The notes under the pieces: generated by a model | What the model was told of the DNA's origin: nothing | The model's database searches: none | The model's input: only the letters and a program-made list of their open reading frames with translations | Shown: positions 19,797 to 28,337 of the stretch, piece by piece | Layout of the letters: each line of letters begins with the position of its first letter | Position numbering within the stretch: the stretch's first letter is position 1 | NCBI GenBank assembly: GCA_049673305.1 | Contig: JBATXM010000228.1 | Coordinates: 1-64,000, forward strand | DNA length: 64,000 nucleotides | Direction: 5' to 3' | DNA from: GCA-003244245 sp049673305 | GTDB taxonomy: Bacteria; Actinomycetota; Actinomycetes; Mycobacteriales; Pseudonocardiaceae | Program-made: the position numbers and the translations under genes

Positions 19797-20671
19797 GACC
19801 GGATGGCCGACTCGGCGTCAGAACTGCCGGCCCGGTCGGGACCGCGCCAGCCATAATAACGGAGCCCGTGCTCGAGCACCTCGACCAGCACCCTGCCGGT
19901 CGAGTACGAGTCGCCGGTGGACCGCCCGGTGATAAACGGGTAATCCGCGATCACCGAGATCTCGTGCCCGAAGTTGCCATGGAACTGGCCCTCGGGGCCG
20001 ACGGCGTCGCGCAGGATGTACTCCAGCGGATACGGCGGCGGCCCGATGTTGATGTCGGTGCCGACGAAGCCGGTCCCGTCGTGGTAGTCGTACTCGATGA
20101 TGTGCCCGGTGACGTGGCGGCCCCAAATGATGCTCTTGCGGTCATCCTGGTTACGCGCAAACGCGAGGCAGGCGACACCGTAGCACTCCGCGGCCACCGG
20201 TCGGTTGAGCCCGTAAAACATGAGGATCAACTCATGGACACGATAGTTGTTGACCATGTCGATGATCGGGCCACTACCCCCTACGATGAGGATCGCGTCG
20301 TAGTCACGCTCGACCTCGCTCCGGATCTCGTCGAGACGGTTGTTGTAGCTCTCCATCTCACGCAGGTAGTTGGGCGAGCTGTGGTACGGCATCTCAGGCA
20401 GCCAGGCCGACAGATTCAGCGGATTGTCGAGCCGGCTCGACTCACTGATCTCACGGGTCTTGCGGGCGTTCTCCTCCGAGGTGACGGGGCGGCCGAGCGG
20501 CGGGTCGATGAAACTCGGGTCCTCGCTCGGCGGCAGCGGCTGCGGTCGCCTTCCTTTGCTCGTCGCGAAGACCACCTCATAGCCGTGCTTGTCCAAGGCA
20601 TCGAGCGGACCCACCAATTCTTCGCCCCAGTAACCCCATTCCGACAGAATACAGAGAATCTTGCGTGACAT
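19793..20671 (-). CDS. DJ-1/PfpI superfamily protein, first gene of the operon
   Basis: 292 residues; Hsp31-like large member. The N-terminus is KILCILSEWGYWGEELVGPL, the Glu-containing loop follows, YDAILIVGGSGPIIDM is the core strand, and the nucleophile Cys is probably in AAECYGVACLAFAR. HGNFGHEISVIADYPFITGR near the C-terminus matches class I glutamine-amidotransferase-like members that bind small carbonyls. The ATG at 20671 starts at the conserved core; upstream in-frame starts are less likely. It is the promoter-proximal gene, and an inverted repeat (20678-20712) overlaps its 5' untranslated region. It shares an ATGA overlap with the ThDP enzyme gene. Confidence 0.84.
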   Translation of the reverse strand: MSRKILCILSEWGYWGEELVGPLDALDKHGYEVVFATSKGRRPQPLPPSEDPSFIDPPLGRPVTSEENARKTREISESSRLDNPLNLSAWLPEMPYHSSPNYLREMESYNNRLDEIRSEVERDYDAILIVGGSGPIIDMVNNYRVHELILMFYGLNRPVAAECYGVACLAFARNQDDRKSIIWGRHVTGHIIEYDYHDGTGFVGTDINIGPPPYPLEYILRDAVGPEGQFHGNFGHEISVIADYPFITGRSTGDSYSTGRVLVEVLEHGLRYYGWRGPDRAGSSDAESAIRS

Positions 20672-20677
20672 GAATAT

Positions 20678-20712
20678 CTGTCCTAACCTAGCCACGGATT
20701 CCGGTAGGACAG
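20678..20712. promoter_or_regulatory. Inverted repeat in the 5' leader of the ten-gene operon
   Basis: CTGTCCTA and TAGGACAG (8-bp perfect arms, 19-nt spacer) lie 7-41 nt upstream of the first start codon, overlapping the ribosome-site region. It could be an operator or an RNA stem occluding translation. Only the symmetry is seen; the function is inferred. Confidence 0.35.
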
Positions 20713-21352
20713 CCGCAGACATCATCGCAGGAGAAAGTCAGTGGCTGTCAGGCGATACATCTGCACACTAGACGCCGAGATGGACCCCGAACACCGGGAA
20801 TTCCCCTAGTCTTTAAGCTGCGGGGAGGACGATGGCCACTGCTGTCGTCGGCTCAGCCCCGGGCAGAGTCTCGTGGTCAGGGCCGGTAAGTCATCGCGCC
20901 GCAGCAGGAGCCGCAGCGCTGCGCCGTACCCGTTGGTGCACGGGATCGGCACCCAGCCGGCACCCAGCCCGACCAGCCGGTCGCGACCACGGCCAAACCC
21001 TCTGGTCGCGGCAAGATCGGGGCGCAGCTGCCGGAAGATTGTCAACTTCGGCCTAAAACCTAGGGCAACCTCTGATGTTGGGCGCCGTAACGAAATCTAC
21101 GATTCAGATACTTCTTCTGGTACTACAGCCCGTCCGCCTGCGGACGGGCTGTAAGGCTGGATCTATGCTCGCCCGAGTAGCCTGATCGAAATTGTGGAGA
21201 TTCTCCGAATGGCATCTATACGTAGGACGATGACCATCTCAGGGAAAGAGCTACCTCAGGAAAAAATGCTGACGTTGTCCACCAACGAGTCCATGCCAGA
21301 ACGTCCGCTTGTCGGCAAGACCGGTAGCGACCAAGATGAGAGGTTCCGGCAG
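20713..21352. other. Long intergenic region between the ten-gene operon and the ROK kinase
   Basis: About 640 bases without a convincing gene. Short ORFs on both strands have no recognisable similarity and no good ribosome sites. The region contains the operon promoter (unassigned), a strong hairpin at 21125-21152, and the possible N-terminal extension of the ROK gene (21194-21352). It may include decayed coding sequence. Confidence 0.5.
21125..21152. repeat. Perfect 13-bp-arm hairpin without a T-tract
   Basis: ACAGCCCGTCCGC and GCGGACGGGCTGT pair completely across a 2-nt centre. No T-run follows on either strand, and no gene ends just upstream on either side. So it may be a transcription-attenuating stem in the ROK leader, an actinobacterial terminator insulating the divergent units, or a mobile repeat remnant. 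Confidence 0.75.
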
Positions 21353-22255
21353 GTGAAGCTGGCGCGGTGGGGTGCGGTTGAGGTGGGTGGGACGAAGGTC
21401 CTCTGCCTGGTCGGCTCCGATCCTGATCACATCGTGGCCCAGACCCGGATCACGACCGGGAAACCAGCCGAGACGCTGGCTCAGGTGTTCGCTTTCTTCC
21501 AGCGGGAGGAGTCTTGCGGTGATTCGCTGGCCGCGATCGGCATCGCGTCGTTCGGTCCGCTGGAGCTGCGCCGATCCCATTCGCGGTATGGGTTCATCAC
21601 GACCAGCCCGAAACCAGGTTGGTCGTACGTCGACATGGTCGGGCCAGCCCAGCGCGCGCTGGGTGTGCCAGTGGGGTTTGACACCGACGTCAACGCCGCC
21701 GCACTGGGTGAGGGCCGGTGGGGGGCCGCCCGTGGCCTGGACACGTTCGGGTACCTCACCGTCGGCACTGGCATCGGCGCGGGAGCCGTGGTCGAGGGCC
21801 GGATCATCCATGGGCTGGGCCACCCCGAGATGGGCCATCTCAGCGTGCCGCGCCAGCCTGGCGATCACTTTACCGGGCACTGCCCGTTTCACGGCGACTG
21901 CTGGGAGGGGATGGCAAGCGGCGCGGCACTCGCCGCCCGGTGGGGCCGCCCAGCCGAGCAGCTCGACGGTGACCAGCTCCGGGCAGCCGTCCAGCTCGAA
22001 GCTGGCTATCTCGCCGCCGGGCTCCGCAACATCGTCTACGCGCTCGCGCCGCAGCGCATCGTGATCGGCGGCAGCGTGACCCGCCTGCCGGGGTTGTTCC
22101 CGCTGGTGCGTGCCGCTCTCCGCGAGACACTGGCCGGGTATCCCGGTCTCGGAGAACACGCAGCCAGCGACTTCGTCGTCCCGCCCGCGCTCGGCCCGTT
22201 GGCCGGCCCGGCTGGGGCGCTCATCCTCGCGCAGGTGGCAGATCATGTCAGGTGA
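21353..22255 (+). CDS. ROK-family sugar kinase, probable fructokinase
   Basis: 300 residues from the preferred GTG. The ATP phosphate-1 motif is AVEVGGTKVLCLVG, the ROK signature is around GYLTVGTGIGAGAVVEGRII, and GHCPFHGDCWEGMASG holds the His/Cys zinc site. DTDVNAAALGEGRWGA carries the catalytic Asp. This zinc-containing layout matches bacterial fructokinases. Start choice: the GTG at 21353 gives normal length; an in-frame ATG at 21266, preceded by AGGAAAAA, would add a non-conserved leader. Its 3' end overlaps convergent rsmB by 13 nt. It is at the right edge of the island and may feed sugar phosphates into the same metabolism as glgX and the AGE-STAS fusion. Confidence 0.87.
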   Translation: MKLARWGAVEVGGTKVLCLVGSDPDHIVAQTRITTGKPAETLAQVFAFFQREESCGDSLAAIGIASFGPLELRRSHSRYGFITTSPKPGWSYVDMVGPAQRALGVPVGFDTDVNAAALGEGRWGAARGLDTFGYLTVGTGIGAGAVVEGRIIHGLGHPEMGHLSVPRQPGDHFTGHCPFHGDCWEGMASGAALAARWGRPAEQLDGDQLRAAVQLEAGYLAAGLRNIVYALAPQRIVIGGSVTRLPGLFPLVRAALRETLAGYPGLGEHAASDFVVPPALGPLAGPAGALILAQVADHVR

Positions 22256-23682
22256 GCGCGGCGCAGGAGGGCGCAGAACATAGCGTCGGTGCCGTGCCGG
22301 TGTGGCCACAGCTGCACGGATGGCCCTTCGCCCAGCGTGGGCACGCTGGGAAACTGGAGCCTGGCGTCGAGTTGTTCGGCACCCGTGCGCCGGATGACGT
22401 CCGCGACCACACCCACGGTCTCGTCCAGGTGCGGCGAGCACGTCACGTAGGCCACCACACCTCCCGGACGGAGCAGCCGCAGCGCCGCGAGCAGCAGCTC
22501 CCGCTGCAGCCGAACCAGCCCGGCGAGATCCTCGGGCCGCCGCCGCCAGCGCGCCTCCGGGCGGCGGCGCAGCGCCCCGAGCCCGGTGCACGGCGCGTCC
22601 AGCAGCACCCGGTCGTAGGCCCGTTCCGGCAACCCACTGTCCCGGCCATCGACGACGTGCACCGTCACCGGCAACCCCGCGCACGCCTGGCTGACCAGCC
22701 GGGCCCGGTGCTCGGCCTTCTCCACGGCCACCAAGCTGGCCTCCCGACCGGGGCCCAGCGTAGTTCCTAGAGCACCGAGTAGCGCCGCCTTGCCGCCCGG
22801 ACCGGCGCACAGGTCCAGCCAGCGGGTATCGGCGTCCTCCAGCGGCACGCTGGCCAGCGCGAGGGTGACGAGCTGGCTGCCCTCGTCCTGTACCTGGGCC
22901 AGGTGATCGCGCACCGGGGCCAGCTCACCTGGGTCACCACCATCGGTCAGGTAGACCCCGTAAGGCGAGTATTGGGCAACCCCGCCGCCGGTCAACCCAG
23001 CCAGCTCAGCGGCGCTGATCTGCCCGGGACGCGCGGCGAGGTGCACCAGCGGCCGGGCGTCGTCGGCAGCCAGCGCCTGCGCCAGCTCGTCCAGGTCACC
23101 CCCCAGGGCGTCAGCGAAGGCCTGCGCGATCCACCTCGGGTGCGAGTGCGCCATCGCGAGGTGCCCCACCGGGTCGTCCTCAACGGCTGGCGCGACCGTC
23201 TGTACCCAGCCGCTCTCGTCCTGCTCGCCGACCCGGCGCAACACGGCGTTGACGAAACCGGCGGCGGCACTGCCGCGGCTGGCCCGTACCAGGTCCACGG
23301 TGGTGCCGACGGCGGCATGTGGCGGCACCCGGGTCCGCAGCAACTGGTAGCTGCCCAGCCGCAGGGCGTCCAGCAGCGCACCATCCACCTCGGAGAGCGG
23401 ACGTTCCGCACAGGCCTGCAGCACCGCATCCAGCAGACCCTGCGCGCGGCACGTTCCATAGCACAACTCAGTGGCCAGCGCGGCGTCCCGACCGTTGATC
23501 CCGCGCTGGCGCAGCAGGCTGGGCAGCACCAGGTTGGCGTACGCATCACGCTCGCGCACGGCGGCCAGGGCGTCCAACGCGGCCAACCGGGGCGGATCAT
23601 CCGCTGGCGGCCGGCGTGGCCCGGAACGTCGGCGAGGGGGCCCGGAGCGAGACGGCCGGGACGGCTTCTGGGGCACGATCAC
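22243..23682 (-). CDS. rsmB: 16S rRNA (cytosine(967)-C5)-methyltransferase RsmB
   Basis: 479 residues. About 30-160 is a NusB-like RNA-binding domain (ALDALAAVRERDAYANLVLP). The C-terminal SAM-dependent Rossmann methyltransferase has LDLCAGPGGKAALLGAL (SAM loop), VLLDAPCTGLGALRRRPEA (motif IV Cys) and VAYVTCSPHLDE (catalytic TC motif VI). An Arg/Pro-rich basic N-terminus is seen, as in other actinobacteria. The GTG at 23682 lies 22 nt after the fmt stop; a start further upstream would overlap fmt. Part of the conserved priA-fmt-rsmB run; rpe, normally next, is displaced 20 kb. Confidence 0.94.
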   Translation of the reverse strand: MIVPQKPSRPSRSGPPRRRSGPRRPPADDPPRLAALDALAAVRERDAYANLVLPSLLRQRGINGRDAALATELCYGTCRAQGLLDAVLQACAERPLSEVDGALLDALRLGSYQLLRTRVPPHAAVGTTVDLVRASRGSAAAGFVNAVLRRVGEQDESGWVQTVAPAVEDDPVGHLAMAHSHPRWIAQAFADALGGDLDELAQALAADDARPLVHLAARPGQISAAELAGLTGGGVAQYSPYGVYLTDGGDPGELAPVRDHLAQVQDEGSQLVTLALASVPLEDADTRWLDLCAGPGGKAALLGALGTTLGPGREASLVAVEKAEHRARLVSQACAGLPVTVHVVDGRDSGLPERAYDRVLLDAPCTGLGALRRRPEARWRRRPEDLAGLVRLQRELLLAALRLLRPGGVVAYVTCSPHLDETVGVVADVIRRTGAEQLDARLQFPSVPTLGEGPSVQLWPHRHGTDAMFCALLRRAHLT

Positions 23683-23704
23683 AGCATGAACCCGGCGCTG
23701 GCGC

Positions 23705-24640
23705 TCACTCGAACCGCTCCCCCGGCTCCGGCCGGGCACCACGGGCCCAGTCCGGCGCGGGCATCGCCCGCTTGCCAGGCGCGGTGACCTCACCCAGGCG
23801 CACCGCCCCCGTGGCCGTACCCACCAGCACCTCCCGTTTGGTCACCCGCAGCTCACCAGGCCTGAGCGCGGCCATGTGCGGGACATCGGCAAGGCGCACC
23901 GGCCCGAGACCCACCCGTTGGTCCCGAAACCGGGTCCAGGCACCGGGGGCGGGAGTGACCGCGCGCACCTGGCGGTGCACCGCGAAAGCCGGGACGCTGA
24001 AGTCCACGTGAGCGTCCCGGGCGGTGAGCTTCGGCGCGTACGAGACGCCATCGGCGCTCTGCGGCACCGGGCGCACCGTCCCGTCGGCGATCCCGTCCAC
24101 GGTGGCCACCAGCAGGCCGGCTCCAGCGTCAGCCAACCGGGCCAGCAGCTCCCCTGCGGTGTCCTGCGCTCGGATCACCTCGGTGACCGTGCCATACACC
24201 GGACCGGTGTCCAGCCCCTCCTCCAACGCGAAGGTGGATGCGCCAGTGATCTCGTCCCCGTGCCGGATCGCGGCCTGCACCGGAGCCGCTCCACGCCAGG
24301 CGGGCAACAGCGAGAAGTGCACGTTCACCCAACCGTGTCGAGGAATGTCCAGCACTGCTCGCGGCACCAGAGCGCCGTAGCCGACGATCGGGCAGCAATC
24401 CGGGGCCAGCACAGCCAGCCGGGCCACAAAGTCCGGTTCCGTTGGGCGGCGCGGGGTGAGCACCTCCAGTCCCGCCTGGCTGGCTAGCGTGCCCACCGGG
24501 GAGCGGGTCGGCCGCCGCCCACGTCCGGCTGGCGCGTCCGGCCGGGTCACCACCGCAACGACCTCGTGCCGGTCGGAATCCAGCAGTGCCTGCAGTGAGG
24601 GCACCGCGACGTCAGGCGTGCCAGCAAAGACGAGCCGCAC
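23705..24640 (-). CDS. fmt: Methionyl-tRNA formyltransferase
   Basis: Formylates initiator Met-tRNA with 10-formyl-THF. 311 residues, normal length. MRLVFAGTPDVAVPSLQALL begins the Rossmann domain; the catalytic Asn-His-Asp network is seen in VNVHFSLLPAWRGAAPVQ and GLDTGPVY; the C-terminal OB-like tRNA-binding domain begins near residue 205 (KLTARDAHVDFS). Operon with rsmB downstream (22 nt) and priA upstream (106 nt). The folate genes fchA and folD lie just beyond priA on the other strand. Confidence 0.96.
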   Translation of the reverse strand: MRLVFAGTPDVAVPSLQALLDSDRHEVVAVVTRPDAPAGRGRRPTRSPVGTLASQAGLEVLTPRRPTEPDFVARLAVLAPDCCPIVGYGALVPRAVLDIPRHGWVNVHFSLLPAWRGAAPVQAAIRHGDEITGASTFALEEGLDTGPVYGTVTEVIRAQDTAGELLARLADAGAGLLVATVDGIADGTVRPVPQSADGVSYAPKLTARDAHVDFSVPAFAVHRQVRAVTPAPGAWTRFRDQRVGLGPVRLADVPHMAALRPGELRVTKREVLVGTATGAVRLGEVTAPGKRAMPAPDWARGARPEPGERFE

Positions 24641-24712
24641 CGTTCAGCGCGCCTTACCGGACAGCGGGTGGCGGCTGGGCTGGGCGGGTTGGGCAGGCAC
24701 CCACGAAGTATG

Positions 24713-24751
24713 CCTGGTGCGCCCGTCAGCATTCCTGGTGCGCCCGTCAGC
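24713..24751. repeat. Two 18-nt direct repeats at the end of priA
   Basis: CCTGGTGCGCCCGTCAGC occurs at 24713-24730 and again, identical, at 24734-24751 (period 21). The second copy overlaps the priA stop codon at 24747. No function is evident. Confidence 0.8.
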
Positions 24752-26756
24752 CCAACTCCTGCGGGTCGAGCTGGACCCGCAGCGGGTCGGGCAGCTTGCG
24801 GGCGCTACGCCCGGCCTGCAGCACGGCCAGCGCGCTGGCCAAAGCCAGCCCATGGGGGCGGGGGACCCGGATCAGCAACCGTTCCCGCTCACCCTCAGCC
24901 CCACCCGGGGCGGGCACCGGACCCAGCAGCGCAGCCCCCGGCGGCAGCTCAAGCACCTCACCGAGATCCGCCAGAGTGGCTGGCGCACCGTCCAGCGCGG
25001 CCATCCGCGCCGTGGGGGGGAAGCCGAGCTCGGCGCGCGCAGCCAGCTCGGCCCTGGCGTGGCCGGCCGGGTCCCATCGGAGCAGGGCCTGCACCGCTGC
25101 CAGCGAGGACTCCGCGACGACCACCACTCGGCCACCGTCGGCGGCCGGTTCCACCATCGCCGCCGCAGCCATCCACCGCCGCAATGCCTCTTCCGCCGCG
25201 CGCAGGTCAGGACGGGCCAGCAACGCGGAGGCATCCAGCAACAACGCCGCCCCGTACCGGGCCAGCGGTTCCGCCCCAGGGGTGGCGACCACCAGCGACC
25301 GTCCCGGCGGGATGTCCGCCAGCACTGCCCCCAGACCCGAGCTGTCCTCACCGGAGCTGTCCCCACCGGATCTTAACAATGGCACCCCGGGGAAAGCCCG
25401 GCCAAGCTCCTCCGCAGTGCGGCGAGCCCCGATCACCGTCGCGCGCAGCCGGCTGCCACCGCAGGCCGGGCACCGATAATCGGCCTCGACGGTGGCGCAC
25501 CACCGGCAGGTAGCCAGACTGGCGCTGCGCAGCGCCAGCGGGCCCGCGCAGCGCCGGCAGCGGGCGGCGGCCCGGCACTGCCCGCAGGCCAGCGCGGGAA
25601 CATAGCCGCGGCGGGGGACCTGCACCAGCACCGGCCGGTCCCGGCTCAGCGCCGCGCGAGCCGCCTCGAACGCCACTGCGGGCAGCCGCGCCGAACGGGC
25701 CACCGGATCCCGGGCCAGCTGGGTGTCGTCCTCCCCGATCGCGGTGACCCTCGGCGCCGTGGCCCGCACCACGTCCCGGGCCGCGACGATCTCGTGCGCC
25801 CATCCGGTGTCCAGTGACAGCTGCGTCTCCGCGGTGCGGGCGTAGCCGGCCATCAGCAACGCCCCGCCCTCGAGCACGGCACGCTGGCCGAGCACCAGCC
25901 GGCTGTGCGGGTAGGGGGCTCTCGGCTCGGCGTGCAGGTCGTCACCGTCGTCCCAGAGCACCATCAGGCCCAGATCAGCGACCGGGGCAAAGGCACAGGC
26001 CCGGGTGCCGACGACGATGCGCACCGCGCCTCGCCGCACCGCTAGCCACCGGCGGTACCGCTGCGCGGGCCCGGATTCGGCGGCCAGGGTGACCACCGCG
26101 TCCGGCCCGGCCAGGGTAGCCACCGCAGCGTGCACCCGCGCGGTGTCCCGGTGGTCAGGGAGCACCAGCAGCGCGCCCCGACCAGCGGCAGTGGCGGTGA
26201 CGGCGGCCTCCGCAAGCCGGGCGGGCCAGTCCTCCCCCGGCAACGCCTGCCAGCAGGCGTGCGCCGTCCGCCCCTGGTGCAGCGCGTCCAGGAAAGCCGC
26301 CCCTCGGGGATAGCGTGCCCAGCCTCCAGCGGCGGGCCGTAGCGGGCGGGCCGGCGCCGGACCGGACGGTTGCGCCTCGGTGCGGGCATGCCGGGGTGGC
26401 ACCGCCAACCGCAACACGTCACTCATCGTGCCCGCGCACCGGTCGGCTACCGCCCGGGCCAGGGCGGCGACCTGGGGACTGAGCACCGGTTCGGCGGAGA
26501 CCACCCGCTCGAGCCAGGCCAGCTGACCCGGGTGATCGGATTGCTCGGCGCGGTCCAGCAGCCATCCGTCCACCAGCCGCCCGGCGAACCGCACCCGCAC
26601 CCGCACCCCGGGTACCGCCGTCACGTCGAGCTCGGTGGGCACCAGGTAGTCGAATGGGCGGTCGAGGTGCGCTAGCGGGGTGGCGACACACACTCGCGCA
26701 ACCGGCGCCACGGCAGCTGGGCTGCGCTGCCCTCGGCGGGACCGGCCAACACTCAC
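24747..26756 (-). CDS. priA: PriA-like primosomal protein N', helicase-motif-deficient actinobacterial form
   Basis: 669 residues. The N-terminal 3'-DNA-binding domain is recognisable (VCVATPLAHLDRPFDYLVP, VRVRFAGRLVDGWLL). The central region aligns with PriA, but the Walker A loop expected around residues 200-210 is absent (GRGALLVLPDHRDTARVHAA has no GxGKT), and the DEEH-type Walker B box reads WDDGDD. The zinc-binding Cys pairs are kept (CGQCRAAARCRRCAG, CRWCATVEADYRCPACG). This matches the known actinobacterial PriA, which is annotated as probably lacking helicase activity. It may act as a structural replication-restart factor. The usual upstream neighbour metK is not present here. Confidence 0.9.
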   Translation of the reverse strand: MSVGRSRRGQRSPAAVAPVARVCVATPLAHLDRPFDYLVPTELDVTAVPGVRVRVRFAGRLVDGWLLDRAEQSDHPGQLAWLERVVSAEPVLSPQVAALARAVADRCAGTMSDVLRLAVPPRHARTEAQPSGPAPARPLRPAAGGWARYPRGAAFLDALHQGRTAHACWQALPGEDWPARLAEAAVTATAAGRGALLVLPDHRDTARVHAAVATLAGPDAVVTLAAESGPAQRYRRWLAVRRGAVRIVVGTRACAFAPVADLGLMVLWDDGDDLHAEPRAPYPHSRLVLGQRAVLEGGALLMAGYARTAETQLSLDTGWAHEIVAARDVVRATAPRVTAIGEDDTQLARDPVARSARLPAVAFEAARAALSRDRPVLVQVPRRGYVPALACGQCRAAARCRRCAGPLALRSASLATCRWCATVEADYRCPACGGSRLRATVIGARRTAEELGRAFPGVPLLRSGGDSSGEDSSGLGAVLADIPPGRSLVVATPGAEPLARYGAALLLDASALLARPDLRAAEEALRRWMAAAAMVEPAADGGRVVVVAESSLAAVQALLRWDPAGHARAELAARAELGFPPTARMAALDGAPATLADLGEVLELPPGAALLGPVPAPGGAEGERERLLIRVPRPHGLALASALAVLQAGRSARKLPDPLRVQLDPQELG

Positions 26757-26840
26757 GTGGCGGGTCTACCAGAACGCCCTGTCAACTTCACAAGGCCCAA
26801 GCGCTGGGGAGCTACCCGCCCAGGGGCACACTGGCACGTC

Positions 26841-27473
26841 ATGAGGGATGACAGGATCGGCGATTTTCTGGATCAGCTGGCCGCGCGGGTGCCGGCTCCG
26901 GGCGGTGGGGCGGCGGCGGCGTTGTCCGCCGCGCAGGCTGCGGCGCTGCTATCGATGGTGGCCCGCTACAGCACCGGGGAGAGATACGCCGAGCACGCTG
27001 AGACCATCCGCGCCGTGCTGGCCGAGTCCGAGGCGACGCGGGACCGTGCAGTGCAGCTGGCGCAAGACGATGCCACGGCGTTCGCGGCCGTCTCGGCTGC
27101 TTACCGGCTGCCGAAGGACACCCCGGAGCAGCGGGCGACGCGCGCGGCGGCGATTGCGCGCGCCCTGTCCGGGGCGGCGCAACCACCGGCGGCGACCATC
27201 ACAGCGGCGTCCCGCCTGGTCGAGCTGGCCGAGACGCTGTTGCCGATCGGCAACCGGACCGTCATCACCGATGTCGCGGTGGCCGCCGAGCTGGCTCGCG
27301 CGGCGGCGTCCTGCGCCCGGTTGAACGTGGAGATCAACCTCGCTGGCCTCCCGGACGACCTCGCGGACGAGGATGCCCGCCTCAGTTTCCGCGATGCGCT
27401 GGCCGGGGTGGACGAGCTGGTGGCGCGGGCCGAGAAGGTCACCGCCGCCACCCGGGAGATAATCAACCGATGA
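26841..27473 (+). CDS. fchA: FchA/FTCD-C-type cyclodeaminase/cyclohydrolase
   Basis: 210-residue all-helical protein of the formiminotransferase-cyclodeaminase C-domain family, which also includes methenyl-THF cyclohydrolase Fch of methylotrophs. The N-terminus DFLDQLAARVPAPGGGAAAA carries the glycine-rich P-APGGG folate-binding signature. LPKDTPEQRATR and NRTVITDVAVAAELARAA are the other conserved segments. The ATG at 26841 gives the standard N-terminus. It is translationally coupled (ATGA, 27470-27473) to a FolD lacking its cyclohydrolase Lys, so it may supply methenyl-THF hydrolysis, formimino-THF deamination, or both. Confidence 0.9.
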   Translation: MRDDRIGDFLDQLAARVPAPGGGAAAALSAAQAAALLSMVARYSTGERYAEHAETIRAVLAESEATRDRAVQLAQDDATAFAAVSAAYRLPKDTPEQRATRAAAIARALSGAAQPPAATITAASRLVELAETLLPIGNRTVITDVAVAAELARAAASCARLNVEINLAGLPDDLADEDARLSFRDALAGVDELVARAEKVTAATREIINR

Positions 27474-28312
27474 GCGCCCGGGTGCTGTCCGGCAAGGAAC
27501 TCGCGGCGCAGATCCGCAGCGAGGTAACCGAGCAGGCCGCTGCACTGCGCTGCGCGGGGACCACGCCCCGGCTGGCGGTCGTGACCGCCACCGACGATGA
27601 ATCCAGCGCCTGGTACGTCAACTCGATCTCCCGAGCGGCCGGCACGGTTGGCATCACCTGCGACGTGGTCGACCTCGGCGCCGATCGCGACATCGACACC
27701 ATCCGTACGGAACTGGCCAAGCTCAGCGACCAGGAGACGGTACACGGCATCGTCCTGCAGACCCCGCTCCCACCGCGAGCCAAGCTCGAAGACCTCGCGG
27801 GCGGGATCAACCCCGCCAAGGACGTCGACGGCGCCAACCCACTTAGCCTCGGACGCCTGGTTGCCGGGATGCCGGCGTATGCCCCCGCTACCGCCGAAGC
27901 TGTGCTGGCCATCCTCGATCACCACGACATCGCCCTGGAAGGCCGGCATGTCGCCGTGGTGGGCCGGTCGAACGTGGTCGGCAAACCGGCCGCGCACCTG
28001 CTGCTGGGCCGCAACGCCACCGTGACGATCTGCCACTCACGCACCCGCGACCTCGCGACGATCACCAGAGTGGCCGACGTGCTGGTCGTCGCCATCGGCA
28101 AGCCAAGGATGATCACGAGCGAGTACCTGCTGCCTGGCGCGATCGTGATCGACGTCGGCATCAACCCCACCGCCGAGGGCGGCCTGGTCGGCGACGTCGA
28201 CCCCGACACCGTGACCGAACAGGCCGCCGGCTTGTCTCCGGTGCCCGGCGGGGTCGGTCCGGTGACCACCGCCCTGCTGCTGGCGCACACCGTGCGGGCC
28301 GCCGCCCGATGA
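27470..28312 (+). CDS. folD: FolD-family methylene-THF dehydrogenase with the catalytic Lys replaced by Ile
   Basis: 280 residues. The N-terminal folate domain and C-terminal Rossmann domain are complete: HGIVLQTPLP (conserved Gln), INPAKDVDGANP (Asp), VAVVGRSNVVGKPAAHLLL and SPVPGGVGPVTTALLL. By alignment with E. coli FolD, the Y-V-A-S-K motif, whose Lys is essential for cyclohydrolase activity, reads Y49-V-N-S-I53 here. The dehydrogenase reaction may remain while the cyclohydrolase is lost or altered. The gene overlaps fchA by 4 nt. It is probably an accessory FolD: a canonical copy would be expected elsewhere in the genome. Confidence 0.9.
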   Translation: MSARVLSGKELAAQIRSEVTEQAAALRCAGTTPRLAVVTATDDESSAWYVNSISRAAGTVGITCDVVDLGADRDIDTIRTELAKLSDQETVHGIVLQTPLPPRAKLEDLAGGINPAKDVDGANPLSLGRLVAGMPAYAPATAEAVLAILDHHDIALEGRHVAVVGRSNVVGKPAAHLLLGRNATVTICHSRTRDLATITRVADVLVVAIGKPRMITSEYLLPGAIVIDVGINPTAEGGLVGDVDPDTVTEQAAGLSPVPGGVGPVTTALLLAHTVRAAAR

Positions 28313-28337
28313 TCGCCGTCACGAAGTGACACAATGA

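Noticed and set aside
20806..21045. 79-codon minus-strand ORF in the intergenic region
   Set aside because: No ribosome site, Arg/Leu-rich composition and no family resemblance; treated as chance.
28318..28330. GTCACgaaGTGAC between convergent folD and coaBC, considered as a terminator
   Set aside because: The stem is only 5 bp with no T-tract on either strand; too weak to call.
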